In this document: piece by piece, positions 32,126 through 41,654 of the stretch
Numbering within the stretch: the stretch's first letter is position 1
Layout of the letters: every line of letters begins with the position of its first letter
Assembly: GCF_003885045.1 (NCBI RefSeq)
Contig: NZ_RHJS01000002.1
Span: 2,356,001 to 2,420,000 of the forward strand
Source: Schaedlerella arabinosiphila
GTDB taxonomy: Bacteria; Bacillota; Clostridia; Lachnospirales; Lachnospiraceae
Direction: 5' to 3'
Length of the DNA stretch: 64,000 nucleotides
Program-made: the position numbers and the translations under genes
Notes under the pieces: generated by a model
Seen by the model: the letters and a program-made list of their open reading frames with translations, nothing else
Told to the model about the DNA's origin: nothing
Database searches by the model: none

Positions 32126-33484
32126 ATGAAAAGCAGCAGAAGCAACTTTACAAGCCGGATCGGCTTCATCCTTTCCGCCGCCGGGTCGGCGGTGGGGCTG
32201 GGGAACATCTGGCGGTTTCCCTATCTGGCGGCGCAGTACGGCGGGGGCACGTTCCTGCTCTGCTATATCATCCTGGCCGTTACCTTCGGATTCGCCCTGA
32301 TGACCGCTGAGATCGCCCTGGGACGCAAGACGGGCTTAAGCGCCATCGGAGCCTTTTCCGCTTTGAATAAGCGCTACCGCTTTGTCGGCGTCCTGGTCAC
32401 CCTTGTGCCGGTCATCATCTTCCCCTACTACTCCGTCATCGGCGGATGGGTCATCAAATACTTTTTCACCTTCCTGACGGGCGGTGTGTCCGCGGCGGCT
32501 GAGGATACCTATTTTACCGGCTTTATCTCCGGTGTATCAGAGCCCATCATCTGGTTTGTGATCTTTACGGCGATCACGGCGGCGGTGGTCATCTGCGGCG
32601 TGGAAAAGGGAATCGAAAAAGTCAGCAAGGTCATGATGCCGCTGCTGGTAGTCCTGACTGTGGGCATCTCCCTGTATGTGCTGACCATCGACGGCGCCAT
32701 GGAAGGGGTCAAATACTACGTCCTGCCCCATATGTCCGATTTTTCGATCAAGACACTGCTCTCTTCCATGGGACAGTTGTTTTACTCCATGTCCCTTGCC
32801 ATGGGCATTATGATCACTTACGGATCCTATATGAGCAAATCCACCAATCTGGAAAGCTCCGTCAGGCAGATCGAGATCTTTGACACCGGCATCGCCTTTT
32901 TCGCCGGACTGATGATCGTGCCCGCCGTATTCGCCTTTTCCGGCGGAGACCCGTCTGCCTTAAAAGCAGGCCCGGGGCTGATGTTCATCACCCTTCCGAA
33001 GGTCTTTGCCAGCATCCGGTTCGGCGGATTTTTAGGCACGGTCTTCTTTGTGCTTGTATTTTTTGCGGCGATCACCTCCGCCATCTCCCTGATGGAAACC
33101 ATCGTATCCATCCTGATGGACTTTTTCCACTGGTCCCGCCGCAAAACCAGCATCCTGGTGTTTATCTATTCCCTGCTCATGGGCGTTCCCTCTTCCCTGG
33201 GATTCGGGATCTGGGATTTCGTCAAGCCCCTGGGCATGTCTATCCTGGATGCATGGGACTTCATCAGCAACAGCATCCTGATGCCGATTGTGGCGCTGCT
33301 GACCTGTTTCTTTGCAGGGTTTGTCATCAAGCCCAAGGCCATCATCGAGGAGGCATGCGCCGAAGGCGCCGTCTTCAAGGGGAAGCATCTGTTTACCGTG
33401 GTCATCAAATGGGTGGCCCCCATCATCCTGGTTGCCATCCTCATCAGTTCGATCCTAAACGCCCTCGGCATCTTTGTGATGTAG
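32126..33484 (+). CDS. Sodium-dependent transporter (NSS/SNF family)
   Basis: 452 residues, about 11-12 membrane helices. The first helix carries the sodium-site signature GFILSAAGSAVGLGNIWRFP, followed by AAQYGGGTFLLCY. ATG 32126 is fixed by GAGGAGGG; the open frame upstream is not protein-like. Bacterial members import amino acids or related compounds with sodium (LeuT, TnaT, MhsT); the Leu/Trp-type substrate cannot be told here. Isolated single gene, divergent from infC. Confidence 0.92.
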   Translation: MKSSRSNFTSRIGFILSAAGSAVGLGNIWRFPYLAAQYGGGTFLLCYIILAVTFGFALMTAEIALGRKTGLSAIGAFSALNKRYRFVGVLVTLVPVIIFPYYSVIGGWVIKYFFTFLTGGVSAAAEDTYFTGFISGVSEPIIWFVIFTAITAAVVICGVEKGIEKVSKVMMPLLVVLTVGISLYVLTIDGAMEGVKYYVLPHMSDFSIKTLLSSMGQLFYSMSLAMGIMITYGSYMSKSTNLESSVRQIEIFDTGIAFFAGLMIVPAVFAFSGGDPSALKAGPGLMFITLPKVFASIRFGGFLGTVFFVLVFFAAITSAISLMETIVSILMDFFHWSRRKTSILVFIYSLLMGVPSSLGFGIWDFVKPLGMSILDAWDFISNSILMPIVALLTCFFAGFVIKPKAIIEEACAEGAVFKGKHLFTVVIKWVAPIILVAILISSILNALGIFVM

Positions 33485-33511
33485 CAAATACAATGGCAGC
33501 CGCAGGATGAC

Positions 33512-34870
33512 TTACTGCGGCTGCTCCCCGGAGAGGATCTTCCTGGCCGTGAAGAAAAACAGGAGCATCGTCACGGCAACGGATGTAAAGTCTGCAACCG
33601 GCTCCGCCCGGTAGACCCCGTCCACACCCATAAATCTGGGAAGCAGGACCGCAAGAGGCACCAGGAGCACGATCTTGCGGAGCAGAGCGATCACCAGAGA
33701 TACTTTTGCCTGTCCCAGTGCCAGGAAGGTCGTCTGGCAGCCCATCTGGATTCCGAAGATCGTGATCCCCAGGAAGTAAACCGGCATATATCGGCAGGTC
33801 AGCATGGTCAGCTCTTCATTGCTGGAAAACAGCCGCGCGTAAAACTCCGGCCGCAGCACCGCGATCCCCGCAAACACCATGGTTCCGGCAAGGCAGACCA
33901 GCACCATCCGCAGGAAGGTATCCTTCACCCGCTTTAAGTTGCCTGCGCCGTAATTATAGCTCATAATCGGCTGCACCCCCTGGGCGACGCCCTGTACCGG
34001 GATGGTGATGAGCTGCATCACGCTGGCCATGATGGACATGGTACCCACATACATGTCTCCGCCGTATTTCTGCAGCCCTGTGTTCAGTGTGATCATCACC
34101 AGGCTTTCCGTGCTCTGCATAATGAAAGGTGAGATTCCAAGCGCGCCGATGCCCAGCACCGTTTTCTTATCCAGGCGGATCTGTTTTCTGCGAATCCGGA
34201 TCACACTGTTTGAGCCGGTCAGAAACCGCAGCACCCACGCCGCGCTTAATGCCTGGGAAATAACCGTGGCAAGGGCTGCTCCCCGGACTCCCATATGGAA
34301 TCCGAAGATCAGCACCGGATCCAGAATGATGTTGGTCACCGCGCCCAGGAGAACGGACAGCATGGCGATTTTCGCATTGCCCTGGCCGCTGATGTAGGTA
34401 TTGAGTCCCAGCGCAAACTGGACAAAAACGGTGCCCGCCAGATAGATCGTGATGTACTCCCTGGCATGGACAATGGTGTTGTCGCTGGCGCCGAAGGCAT
34501 ACAGGATGGGGGTCTTGAATGCCTGGAATACTGCGGTCAGCACTACGGAAAACAACAGAAGCATGGCCACGCTGGTTCCCAGGATCTTCTCCGCGCCTTC
34601 ATAATTTTTCTTTCCAAGCTGAATGGACGCCTGGGGGGCGCCTCCCATACCGGCAAATGCACTGAAGGCAGAGATCACCATCAGGATCGGGGCCGTAACC
34701 CCGACCCCGGTCAGGGCCAGCTCCCCGTAGCCCGGGATATGTCCGATGTAGATCCTGTCCACAATGTTATACAGCACATTGATCACCTGGGCCGCCACCG
34801 CCGGCAGGGCCATGCTCACCATCAGCCTTCCAAGAGGCGCGTTCCCCAGTCTTTCGTCATTTTTTACCAT
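33512..34870 (-). CDS. MATE family efflux transporter
   Basis: 452 residues, 12 helices in two homologous halves. LGNAPLGRLMVSMALPAVAA at the start and VDRIYIGHIPG are typical, with the second half opening near KTVLGIGALGISPFIMQSTE. The start at 34870 (MVKNDERLG) is chosen on family grounds; the frame is open to a GTG at 34900. It overlaps the end of the cytidylate-kinase-like gene by 14 bp, so they are co-translated. Exports organic cations or drugs using sodium or proton gradients. Confidence 0.9.
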   Translation of the reverse strand: MVKNDERLGNAPLGRLMVSMALPAVAAQVINVLYNIVDRIYIGHIPGYGELALTGVGVTAPILMVISAFSAFAGMGGAPQASIQLGKKNYEGAEKILGTSVAMLLLFSVVLTAVFQAFKTPILYAFGASDNTIVHAREYITIYLAGTVFVQFALGLNTYISGQGNAKIAMLSVLLGAVTNIILDPVLIFGFHMGVRGAALATVISQALSAAWVLRFLTGSNSVIRIRRKQIRLDKKTVLGIGALGISPFIMQSTESLVMITLNTGLQKYGGDMYVGTMSIMASVMQLITIPVQGVAQGVQPIMSYNYGAGNLKRVKDTFLRMVLVCLAGTMVFAGIAVLRPEFYARLFSSNEELTMLTCRYMPVYFLGITIFGIQMGCQTTFLALGQAKVSLVIALLRKIVLLVPLAVLLPRFMGVDGVYRAEPVADFTSVAVTMLLFFFTARKILSGEQPQ

Positions 34871-35927
34871 TCTCTTCGGACCCTTCCTTCCCGTCACCAT
34901 CCTTCTTGAGCATCCGCATGATCAGATCCACGGAGCCCTGTATCCCATAGCTGGCGCTGTTGATGCACAGGTCATAGTTTCTGGCCTTGCCCCAGTTCCG
35001 TCCGGTATAAAATTTATAATATTTTACATGATCTTTATCCAGTTTGGTCAGGAGACGCTTCGCCTCCTTCTCGTTCTCGTACCCGCGCACCTCCATGATC
35101 CGCCGTACCCGCTGCTCCAGGGGCGCCGTGATAAAGATGCTGATGTGTGGAATCCGGTTATTGGTCAGGATGGCGTCCGCGCACCGCCCCATGACTACAA
35201 AATCTTCTTTTTTTGCCATATCGCAGATCAGGTCGCTCTGGTTAAAGAAGATGGCGTCCTTTTTCGGCAGTCCGTGATACCGGCTGAATTCCCTTAACTT
35301 TTCTTTGATCGTAGACTTGGGCGTCGGGGCAAATGCCGGAACCGTGCTCAGATACCGGGACTGGTGGTCCTCTCCTTCCTTGTACGGATAACCGCCCTTG
35401 TCATGTACATAATCCTTCTCCGCCTCCAGGCGTTTCAATACCTCATCGAAGATCTCCACATCGTAGTAGTTGATCTTTAAGGTGTCCGCCAGGGTAAATC
35501 CGATCTCGCTCCCTCCGCAGCCGTAGGTACGCCCGATGCAGATGATCAGATGGTCGTTTTTTGAAAAACGGGACTGCAGGTTCAACATATTCAGCTTAGC
35601 CATCTTCTGATCCAGAATATCCCCTTTGATGAAGCTGGTAGGCAGCTCCGTCACTTCCTTTAAGATCTCGTCGTATTTGACCATGATCCGGTGGCGCACC
35701 GCACGGTCCTGGATCGTCCGCGCCATGTTGCTGATCAGGGCCAGCTCGTTTCTCAGGATATACGCCTGGTTCCGCTCGTGCATCATGCGGAAGGTCTCCT
35801 CGATGCAGTCCTCTTTTTTCCCGTTGAACACGCGCCCCAGAGAGGAACCAAGCTCTCTGTAGACCTCCTCATCCAGATCATAGATCCGTCCCGCAAGCTC
35901 ATGCAGATTTTTCTCTTCATTTGACAT
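34857..35927 (-). CDS. Cytidylate kinase-like family protein
   Basis: 356 residues. The C-terminal 220 residues form a P-loop kinase domain of the cytidylate-kinase-like (Cmk2) type: IICIGRTYGCGGSEIGFTLA Walker A, VVMGRCADAIL, and the lid-like ERRVRR-type segment LEQRVRRIMEVRGYENEKEA. The first 125 residues are an extra all-helical region with no recognised domain. Such proteins are widespread in Clostridia beside transporters; substrate unproven. SD AGGAGGGG. Confidence 0.8.
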   Translation of the reverse strand: MSNEEKNLHELAGRIYDLDEEVYRELGSSLGRVFNGKKEDCIEETFRMMHERNQAYILRNELALISNMARTIQDRAVRHRIMVKYDEILKEVTELPTSFIKGDILDQKMAKLNMLNLQSRFSKNDHLIICIGRTYGCGGSEIGFTLADTLKINYYDVEIFDEVLKRLEAEKDYVHDKGGYPYKEGEDHQSRYLSTVPAFAPTPKSTIKEKLREFSRYHGLPKKDAIFFNQSDLICDMAKKEDFVVMGRCADAILTNNRIPHISIFITAPLEQRVRRIMEVRGYENEKEAKRLLTKLDKDHVKYYKFYTGRNWGKARNYDLCINSASYGIQGSVDLIMRMLKKDGDGKEGSEENGKK

Positions 35928-35939
35928 GTGATTCCCCTC

Positions 35940-37382
35940 CTATCTGAAAAACAATACGGTATCCAGCAGGAATACCGGAACCAGAACCGCCAGCGACCAG
36001 CCCATATACCCGAAAAACGACGGCATATGGATACCGTTTTCATCCGCAATGGATTTTACCATGAAGTTGGGCGCATTTCCGATATACGTGTTGGCACCCA
36101 TGAACACCGCGCCGCAGGAAATGGCCGTCAGCACCTTCACCGGAACCTGTCCAAGCGTAGTCGCAAGTCCCCCTGTAAACCCAATGGCCCCCGCTGTCGT
36201 GAGAAATACCAGGTATGTAGGCGTATTATCCAGAAAACTGGACAGCACCCCGGTCACCCAGAACATCTGAAACGGCTCTGTGATCCCAAGCTGGGAGCCC
36301 ATTCCTTTCAGGATTGCCAGGGCCGGCTGCATGGTGATGAAAATTCCGATGAACAGGATTCCTACTTCCTTGATAGCTCCCCAGGTAAAATGGTTTTTCT
36401 TCCGGATCTCCGGGCTGGTGGTCTTGAAGGATAAATATGCCGCCGCCAGGATGATCACGATCTCGATCAGGGCCGGGAAACCAAGCACCACTTCTCCGAA
36501 TATATGGATTCCCCGGACATGGCCCTCCGGCGTCTTAAACAAGGGCATATCCGGCAGCATTCCGCTTAAGATCACCGCCGCCACAATCATGGCGATGAAG
36601 ATCAGGTTGTGCAGCCCCCGGATGCGGATCTTTGTTCCGGGCCTGCTGATATCCGGCTTGCGCCCCCTTGCCATGTCCCGGCGGTATCTCTTCATGTCCA
36701 CCCTGTAAAAGATAAACAAAATCAGCACCATATTGAACAGCATGATGGGGAACAGATGCAGGCTCCAGAAAAACGGAACCCCTCTGGAAAATCCCATCAA
36801 CAGCGGCGGATCGCCGATGGGTGTCAGGCAGCCTCCGATGTTGGATACCAGAAATATAAAAAACACCATGATATGGGAACGGTTTCTGCGCCAGGCATTC
36901 ATCTTGATCACCGGACGGATCAGCAGCATACTGGCTCCCGTCGTCCCGATCCAGCTGGACAGCAGCGTCCCGATGGTCAGCAGGATGATATTCACCCTGG
37001 GGGAACCGGCCAGGTCGCCTTCCATGGTGATATTGCCCGATACGCAGAACAGACCGAACAGCAATACGATAAACGTCAGATAATCATTGACCAGACATTC
37101 CAGAACGGTTTCCGCCGCCCTCCCCGGACCATAGAAAAATCCGAAGGGCAGGATAAACAGACAGGACCAGAAGGCCACCGCCAGCGGCTGATGGGACTCC
37201 CACCATTCCGGTTTGATCAAGGGAAGCACCGCAATGCAGAACAACAGCCCTGCAAAGGGAATGCACAGCCACAGCGGGATCGGCGCGGACGCCGCCTTGG
37301 CCCCTTCTGCTGCCAGGGCGGTAGAAGGACAGCAAAGAACCGCTGCTGTGAGGCTTCCCAAAAATGTCATACACTTTTTCAA
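35940..37382 (-). CDS. Ion-transporter-superfamily protein (NhaD/CitMHS-like)
   Basis: 480 residues from TTG 37382, which has GAGGAGG eight bases upstream and gives a proper signal peptide (MKKCMTFLGSLTAAVLCCPS, then ALAAEG). About 11-12 membrane helices follow. GTTGASMLLIRPVIKMN and GANTYIGNAPNFMVKSIADE are the two re-entrant-loop motifs of the NhaD/CitMHS group. Members exchange sodium for protons or carry citrate; which one is open. Starts 13 bp downstream (leftward) from no other gene and is followed by the kinase-like gene, same strand. Confidence 0.82.
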   Translation of the reverse strand: MKKCMTFLGSLTAAVLCCPSTALAAEGAKAASAPIPLWLCIPFAGLLFCIAVLPLIKPEWWESHQPLAVAFWSCLFILPFGFFYGPGRAAETVLECLVNDYLTFIVLLFGLFCVSGNITMEGDLAGSPRVNIILLTIGTLLSSWIGTTGASMLLIRPVIKMNAWRRNRSHIMVFFIFLVSNIGGCLTPIGDPPLLMGFSRGVPFFWSLHLFPIMLFNMVLILFIFYRVDMKRYRRDMARGRKPDISRPGTKIRIRGLHNLIFIAMIVAAVILSGMLPDMPLFKTPEGHVRGIHIFGEVVLGFPALIEIVIILAAAYLSFKTTSPEIRKKNHFTWGAIKEVGILFIGIFITMQPALAILKGMGSQLGITEPFQMFWVTGVLSSFLDNTPTYLVFLTTAGAIGFTGGLATTLGQVPVKVLTAISCGAVFMGANTYIGNAPNFMVKSIADENGIHMPSFFGYMGWSLAVLVPVFLLDTVLFFR

Positions 37383-37637
37383 TGTTACAACCTCCTCATC
37401 AAGCTTTTTAGATCTTCTTTCAAAACAGCAGCAACAGGATAAAAACGGCGGCACGCTGTTTTGAAATTAACTACGAGGCACATTATAAGCAAATCTCCGT
37501 CGAAATTCAAGTAAAATTTTCGCCTATCCCAACTCCCTTCCTGACGCAAAAATCGGAATATTCAACAAAACTCCTTGTTATCTGCCGGATTTTTTCCGCA
37601 TAAGCTATAGCAGAGTCTTATTATGAGGAGCAGAACA

Positions 37638-38846
37638 ATGCCAAACTATCGAAATCTGAAAATCGCCCTTGGCATCGAGGCCGCTGCGGTGGCCCTATGC
37701 GCCGTCCTGCTGGCATCCGGCGTCACACCAGGCACAGAGCCTTCCCATCCCCAGGCGCCGGACAGAAAAGCGGTCTCTGCAGAGGATTCCCGGGATTTAG
37801 AGCAGACCGCCGCAGGAATATGGAAAAAAGAATCCGCAGAAAACCAGGACGCCGGCCGGAATACAGATTCGAAAAATCCGGATTCCGAACAGAAGGATTA
37901 CATAAAATGGGTGGATTTTGATGTGACGGCAGAGGCCATGAAGCGGGCCTGCCAGTATGACACGGACACCTACGGAAAAGAAGTCCACCTGGACTGGATC
38001 GATCTGCTTGCGATCCTGGGCGCAAAATACGGAGGGGATTTCAAGCGGTACCGCGCCGACGACCTGGACGGCATCGCGGAAACACTTCTCTCCGGTGAGT
38101 CTGCCGTAGAAGATTATACAAAGAATATGAAATATTTTCCCTATTACAGGGAAGCATATGGGGCGGTGCTGGGAGGCATGGTCGGAGAATATCAGTTGGA
38201 GCAACCCCCGGGCACTGAAAGCAGACCGGAAAAAAACGAGACAGAATCCGCAGAAAAAAAGTCTTCACATTGGAAATCCTGCTACGGTCTGAAAGCGTTC
38301 TCTCCCATTGCAAAAGGATTCCCCTATTCGGATTTTGACGACTTCGGGGTGGCAAGAAGCTACGGATACCGCCGCAGCCACCTGGGCCATGACCTGATGG
38401 GACAGGTGGGCACACCCATCATCAGCGTGGAATCCGGTAAGGTCACCGCTCTTGGCTGGAACCAGTACGGCGGCTGGCGGATCGGAATCGAAAGCTTTGA
38501 CAAAAAGCGATATTACTACTACGCCCACCTGCGGCAGAACCGGCCATATGCCGAAGGATTGAAGGAGGGGGATATCGTACAGGCCGGGGACGTGATCGGC
38601 TACATGGGCCGCACCGGATACAGCAAAAAAGAAAATGTAAACAATATCGACGAGTCCCATCTCCACTTTGGACTGCAGCTCATCTTTGACGAGTCCCAGA
38701 GAGAAGGCAGCGGGGAGATCTGGGTCAGCGGATATGAGCTGGTGCGTTTTCTTTCCGGAAACCGCTCCGAAGTGATCCGGAACGATGAAACAAAAGAATG
38801 GACACGGATCTATCAGATGCAGGATCCGTCCGCGCCGGCATCCTAG
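37638..38846 (+). CDS. M23 (LytM-type) metallopeptidase, membrane-anchored
   Basis: 402 residues. An uncleaved N-terminal membrane segment (LKIALGIEAAAVALCAVLLA) anchors it outward. A low-complexity linker follows, then a helical region, and the M23 domain from about residue 215: RRSHLGHDLMGQVGTPIISV and DESHLHFGLQL carry the His/Asp zinc ligands. Such enzymes cut peptidoglycan cross-links or act as sporulation scaffolds (SpoIIQ-like). ATG 37638 is fixed by GAGGAG. It precedes spoVAF on the same strand, which supports a spore-envelope role (inference). Confidence 0.87.
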   Translation: MPNYRNLKIALGIEAAAVALCAVLLASGVTPGTEPSHPQAPDRKAVSAEDSRDLEQTAAGIWKKESAENQDAGRNTDSKNPDSEQKDYIKWVDFDVTAEAMKRACQYDTDTYGKEVHLDWIDLLAILGAKYGGDFKRYRADDLDGIAETLLSGESAVEDYTKNMKYFPYYREAYGAVLGGMVGEYQLEQPPGTESRPEKNETESAEKKSSHWKSCYGLKAFSPIAKGFPYSDFDDFGVARSYGYRRSHLGHDLMGQVGTPIISVESGKVTALGWNQYGGWRIGIESFDKKRYYYYAHLRQNRPYAEGLKEGDIVQAGDVIGYMGRTGYSKKENVNNIDESHLHFGLQLIFDESQREGSGEIWVSGYELVRFLSGNRSEVIRNDETKEWTRIYQMQDPSAPAS

Positions 38847-38953
38847 ACAGAGGATTTTCTTTGTTTTCGAGAATAATTTTGATCCCCGGCGGAGATTCTA
38901 TATACTGATAGAAACGGTTCATGTATGCCGTGCAGGAAAGGACTCTGATTTGT

Positions 38954-40321
38954 ATGATAGATAAAATTTCTAAAAAAGTGATGCCTTCCTTTGAGGAAAA
39001 TATTGCCTATATGGATAAGCTCCTTCCGGTGAAGGAAAGCTTTGATATCATCCGCCGGGATATTGTGATCGGAGGAAAAAAAGCCACCTTTTATTTTATT
39101 GACGGTTTTACCAAGGATGAGACTTTAGTGAAGATCATGGACGCTTTCTTCCGGGTGACGCCCGATGACATGCCGGAAGATGCGACCACATTTGCCAGAA
39201 CAAAGATTCCCTATGTGGAAGTGGATGTGCTCGGGGATTATGACCAGGTGATCCGCAATATCCTCTCCGGAATGACCTGCCTGTTCATCAGCGGCTACGA
39301 AGTGTGCATTGCCATCGACTGCCGGACTTACCCTGCCAGGAGCGTGGGGGAACCGGAGAAGGACAAGTCCCTGCGTGGTTCCCGCGACGGCTTTGTGGAA
39401 ACCATCGTATTCAACACGGCCCTGATCCGGCGGCGGATTCGCGATCCCCATCTGGTCATGGAAATGACGGAGGCCGGCCAGACTTCCCGGACGGATATCG
39501 CCGTCTGCTACATGCAGGACCGGGTGGACAAGGACCTGCTGGAAAATGTGAAGCAGCGGATCGAGGCGCTCCATGTGGACGACCTGCGCATGAACCAGCA
39601 GAGCCTGGCCGAGGCGATCTACCACCGGAAATGGTTCAACCCCTTTCCCAAGTTCAAGTTCACGGAACGCCCGGACACCGCGGCCGCCTGCCTGATGGAA
39701 GGAAAGGTGGTGATCCTGGTGGACAACTCCCCCTCCGCCATGATCCTGCCCACCTCCATCCTGGACATTGTGGAGGAAGCAAACGACTATTATTTCCCGA
39801 AAATCACAGGGACCTACCTGAAGATCTCCCGGGCGGTTATCGCGTTTCTGACGGTATTTCTGACCCCCGTATTTTTGCTTTTCATGCAGAACCTGGACTG
39901 GCTGCCGGAAATCTTCGCCTTCGTGGCCGTCAAAGACACGGTCAATATCCCGCTGGTGTTCCAGCTCCTTCTGCTGGAGGTGGCCATCGACGGCCTCCAT
40001 CTGGCGGCTTTAAATACCCCCAGCATGCTGAGCACCCCTTTAAGTGTGATCACCGCCCTGGTGCTGGGCGAGTTCTCCGTGTCCTCGGGCTGGTTCAATG
40101 CGGAAGTCATGCTCTACATGGCGTTTGTGGCCATGGCCAACTACGCCCAGCCCAATTTTGAGCTTGGATACGCCATGAAATTTATGCGGATCATCCTTCT
40201 GATCCTGACAGCCTCTTTCAACTGGATCGGATTTCTGGCAGGATGCGTGGTGGTGTTCTGTTTCCTGCTCTTCAACAGAACGCTGACCGGAAGAAGCTTC
40301 CTGAATGTGAAAATGAATTGA
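38954..40321 (+). CDS. spoVAF: Spore protein SpoVAF/GerA-type
   Basis: 455 residues. The N-terminal soluble part (about 300 residues) contains FYFIDGFTKDETLVKIMDAF and the GerAA-like core with GYEVCIAIDCRTYPARSVGE and EPEKDKSLRGSRDGFVETIV; four or five membrane helices follow from AVIAFLTVFLTPVFLLFM. The F-I-D-G-F-T-K-D pattern marks SpoVAF rather than nutrient-receptor A subunits. It acts in the inner spore membrane, in a complex that speeds germination. ATG 38954 is in frame with the family start, SD AAAGGA. Confidence 0.82.
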   Translation: MIDKISKKVMPSFEENIAYMDKLLPVKESFDIIRRDIVIGGKKATFYFIDGFTKDETLVKIMDAFFRVTPDDMPEDATTFARTKIPYVEVDVLGDYDQVIRNILSGMTCLFISGYEVCIAIDCRTYPARSVGEPEKDKSLRGSRDGFVETIVFNTALIRRRIRDPHLVMEMTEAGQTSRTDIAVCYMQDRVDKDLLENVKQRIEALHVDDLRMNQQSLAEAIYHRKWFNPFPKFKFTERPDTAAACLMEGKVVILVDNSPSAMILPTSILDIVEEANDYYFPKITGTYLKISRAVIAFLTVFLTPVFLLFMQNLDWLPEIFAFVAVKDTVNIPLVFQLLLLEVAIDGLHLAALNTPSMLSTPLSVITALVLGEFSVSSGWFNAEVMLYMAFVAMANYAQPNFELGYAMKFMRIILLILTASFNWIGFLAGCVVVFCFLLFNRTLTGRSFLNVKMN

Positions 40322-40381
40322 GTAAAGTACACCTGTCACCGGCAATGTGAGGCGGAAGTCCCGCAGCCCTTCCGCTTCACT

Positions 40382-41044
40382 TTACAGCTCCCTGCTCAAT
40401 CTTTCTCCCAGCACCTTTTTTGAAACAGGCTTTTTGTAAAATAGAACAGAGAGCGCATACTCCAAAGCACCTCCCGCCAGGATCAGGACAACCCCGATCC
40501 GTGCGGCCCGCACCAACGAACCCCTGTCTTCCCCCAGAAAATCCGACCGCAAGATCGGCATCATGAAAAACGAAATGAAGCCGGACAGAGAAAAATACAT
40601 CACAAGAAGTGCCGGAAATGATTTATACAGAACCCCTGTAAAAGCCATAATCACTGCCACTAAAACCCCCAGAAAGACGAGACGCATAGCACTCTGAGCA
40701 GTCTTGTCCGGATGAATGAGGACGATCACCGCCTCTTTCAGAACAACGATCAGATACGCTGCCAGTGTTGTACACAGAGTCATCACTGCCGGAACCGATG
40801 TCTGCAGTTTTTTTCTGGCAGGAGAGGTCAGCACGATATCAACCACATTTAATGTAAAAAGAATCTGCACGGGTATCACGCAGGCCAGCAGCATAAACCC
40901 GTCCAGCGGCGTCGTAATTCCTGCCAGTTCCAGGGCAAAGCATAACAGATCTGCCGCCGTGCATACGATCAGCAGCACCAGATTTGTTTTGATTCCAAAC
41001 CCGTAACGTAATAACCGGATTCCCAGTTTCATATCATTGATCAT
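40382..41044 (-). CDS. ABC-transporter-associated membrane protein, 2
   Basis: 220 residues with six predicted membrane helices and a basic C-terminus (KKPVSKKVLGERLSREL). SD GGGAGG. It overlaps the preceding permease-like gene by 11 bp and is last in a GntR-ATPase-membrane-membrane operon, so it is most likely one half of the channel served by the ATPase at 41651. No named family recognised. Confidence 0.65.
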   Translation of the reverse strand: MINDMKLGIRLLRYGFGIKTNLVLLIVCTAADLLCFALELAGITTPLDGFMLLACVIPVQILFTLNVVDIVLTSPARKKLQTSVPAVMTLCTTLAAYLIVVLKEAVIVLIHPDKTAQSAMRLVFLGVLVAVIMAFTGVLYKSFPALLVMYFSLSGFISFFMMPILRSDFLGEDRGSLVRAARIGVVLILAGGALEYALSVLFYKKPVSKKVLGERLSREL

Positions 41045-41654
41045 AATATCCTCCCTTCACTTTCCTCATTGCTTTGCTTACGGTCAGAACACTGGCCAGG
41101 ACTCCAAGGGCGAGAAACAGCAGCTCAAATCCAACCCGGAACCGCCATGATCCTGACCGGAACACACAAAACAGACATCCCAGAACCAGAAACGCCGAAA
41201 TCTGCCCTATACAGACATTGACCGCGAGTCCGCCCCCATACCTTGCCAAAAATGTGCCCGCTGCGGAAAAAACATAAGAAACCATTGCCATAAGCAGCAG
41301 CCTTCCCCAGTGCCCTGCATACAGCTCACAGACCGCCAGGATTCCAAAAGCTGTCAGGAGCTTGCGCAGCAGATCCAATATCAGCGCATTTTTCATGATC
41401 TCCATTCCCATGCCGGAGGTCCGAAGAACATCCATCCCTTCCGACTCCTTTGCCATCAGCCCGGAAAACAGCCAGTGATCGGAAAGGATCTCCGCCATCG
41501 TCAGAAGCATTGCCGTCACCGTCAACCCCAGTTCTCCGAAAATGCTTACGATGCCTATGCCGATTCCCACCAATACCGCAGGCATCAGGAGAAATATGCA
41601 CACCTTGTATGAAAAAGAAGAAAAGACCAGATAGCTTTTTATTTTTTTCTTCAT
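41034..41654 (-). CDS. ABC-transporter-associated membrane protein, 1
   Basis: 206 residues with five or six helices, the first at VCIFLLMPAVLVGIGIGIVS. It lacks an EAA loop. It starts inside the end of the ATPase gene (overlap four bases) and ends inside the next membrane gene, so the three are translated as a unit. Likely the other half of the transporter membrane part. Family not recognised. Confidence 0.65.
   Translation of the reverse strand: MKKKIKSYLVFSSFSYKVCIFLLMPAVLVGIGIGIVSIFGELGLTVTAMLLTMAEILSDHWLFSGLMAKESEGMDVLRTSGMGMEIMKNALILDLLRKLLTAFGILAVCELYAGHWGRLLLMAMVSYVFSAAGTFLARYGGGLAVNVCIGQISAFLVLGCLFCVFRSGSWRFRVGFELLFLALGVLASVLTVSKAMRKVKGGYYDQ

Noticed and set aside
39125..40000. 291-codon antisense ORF inside spoVAF
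   Set aside because: His/Gln/Val-rich shadow of the real gene, no start signal.
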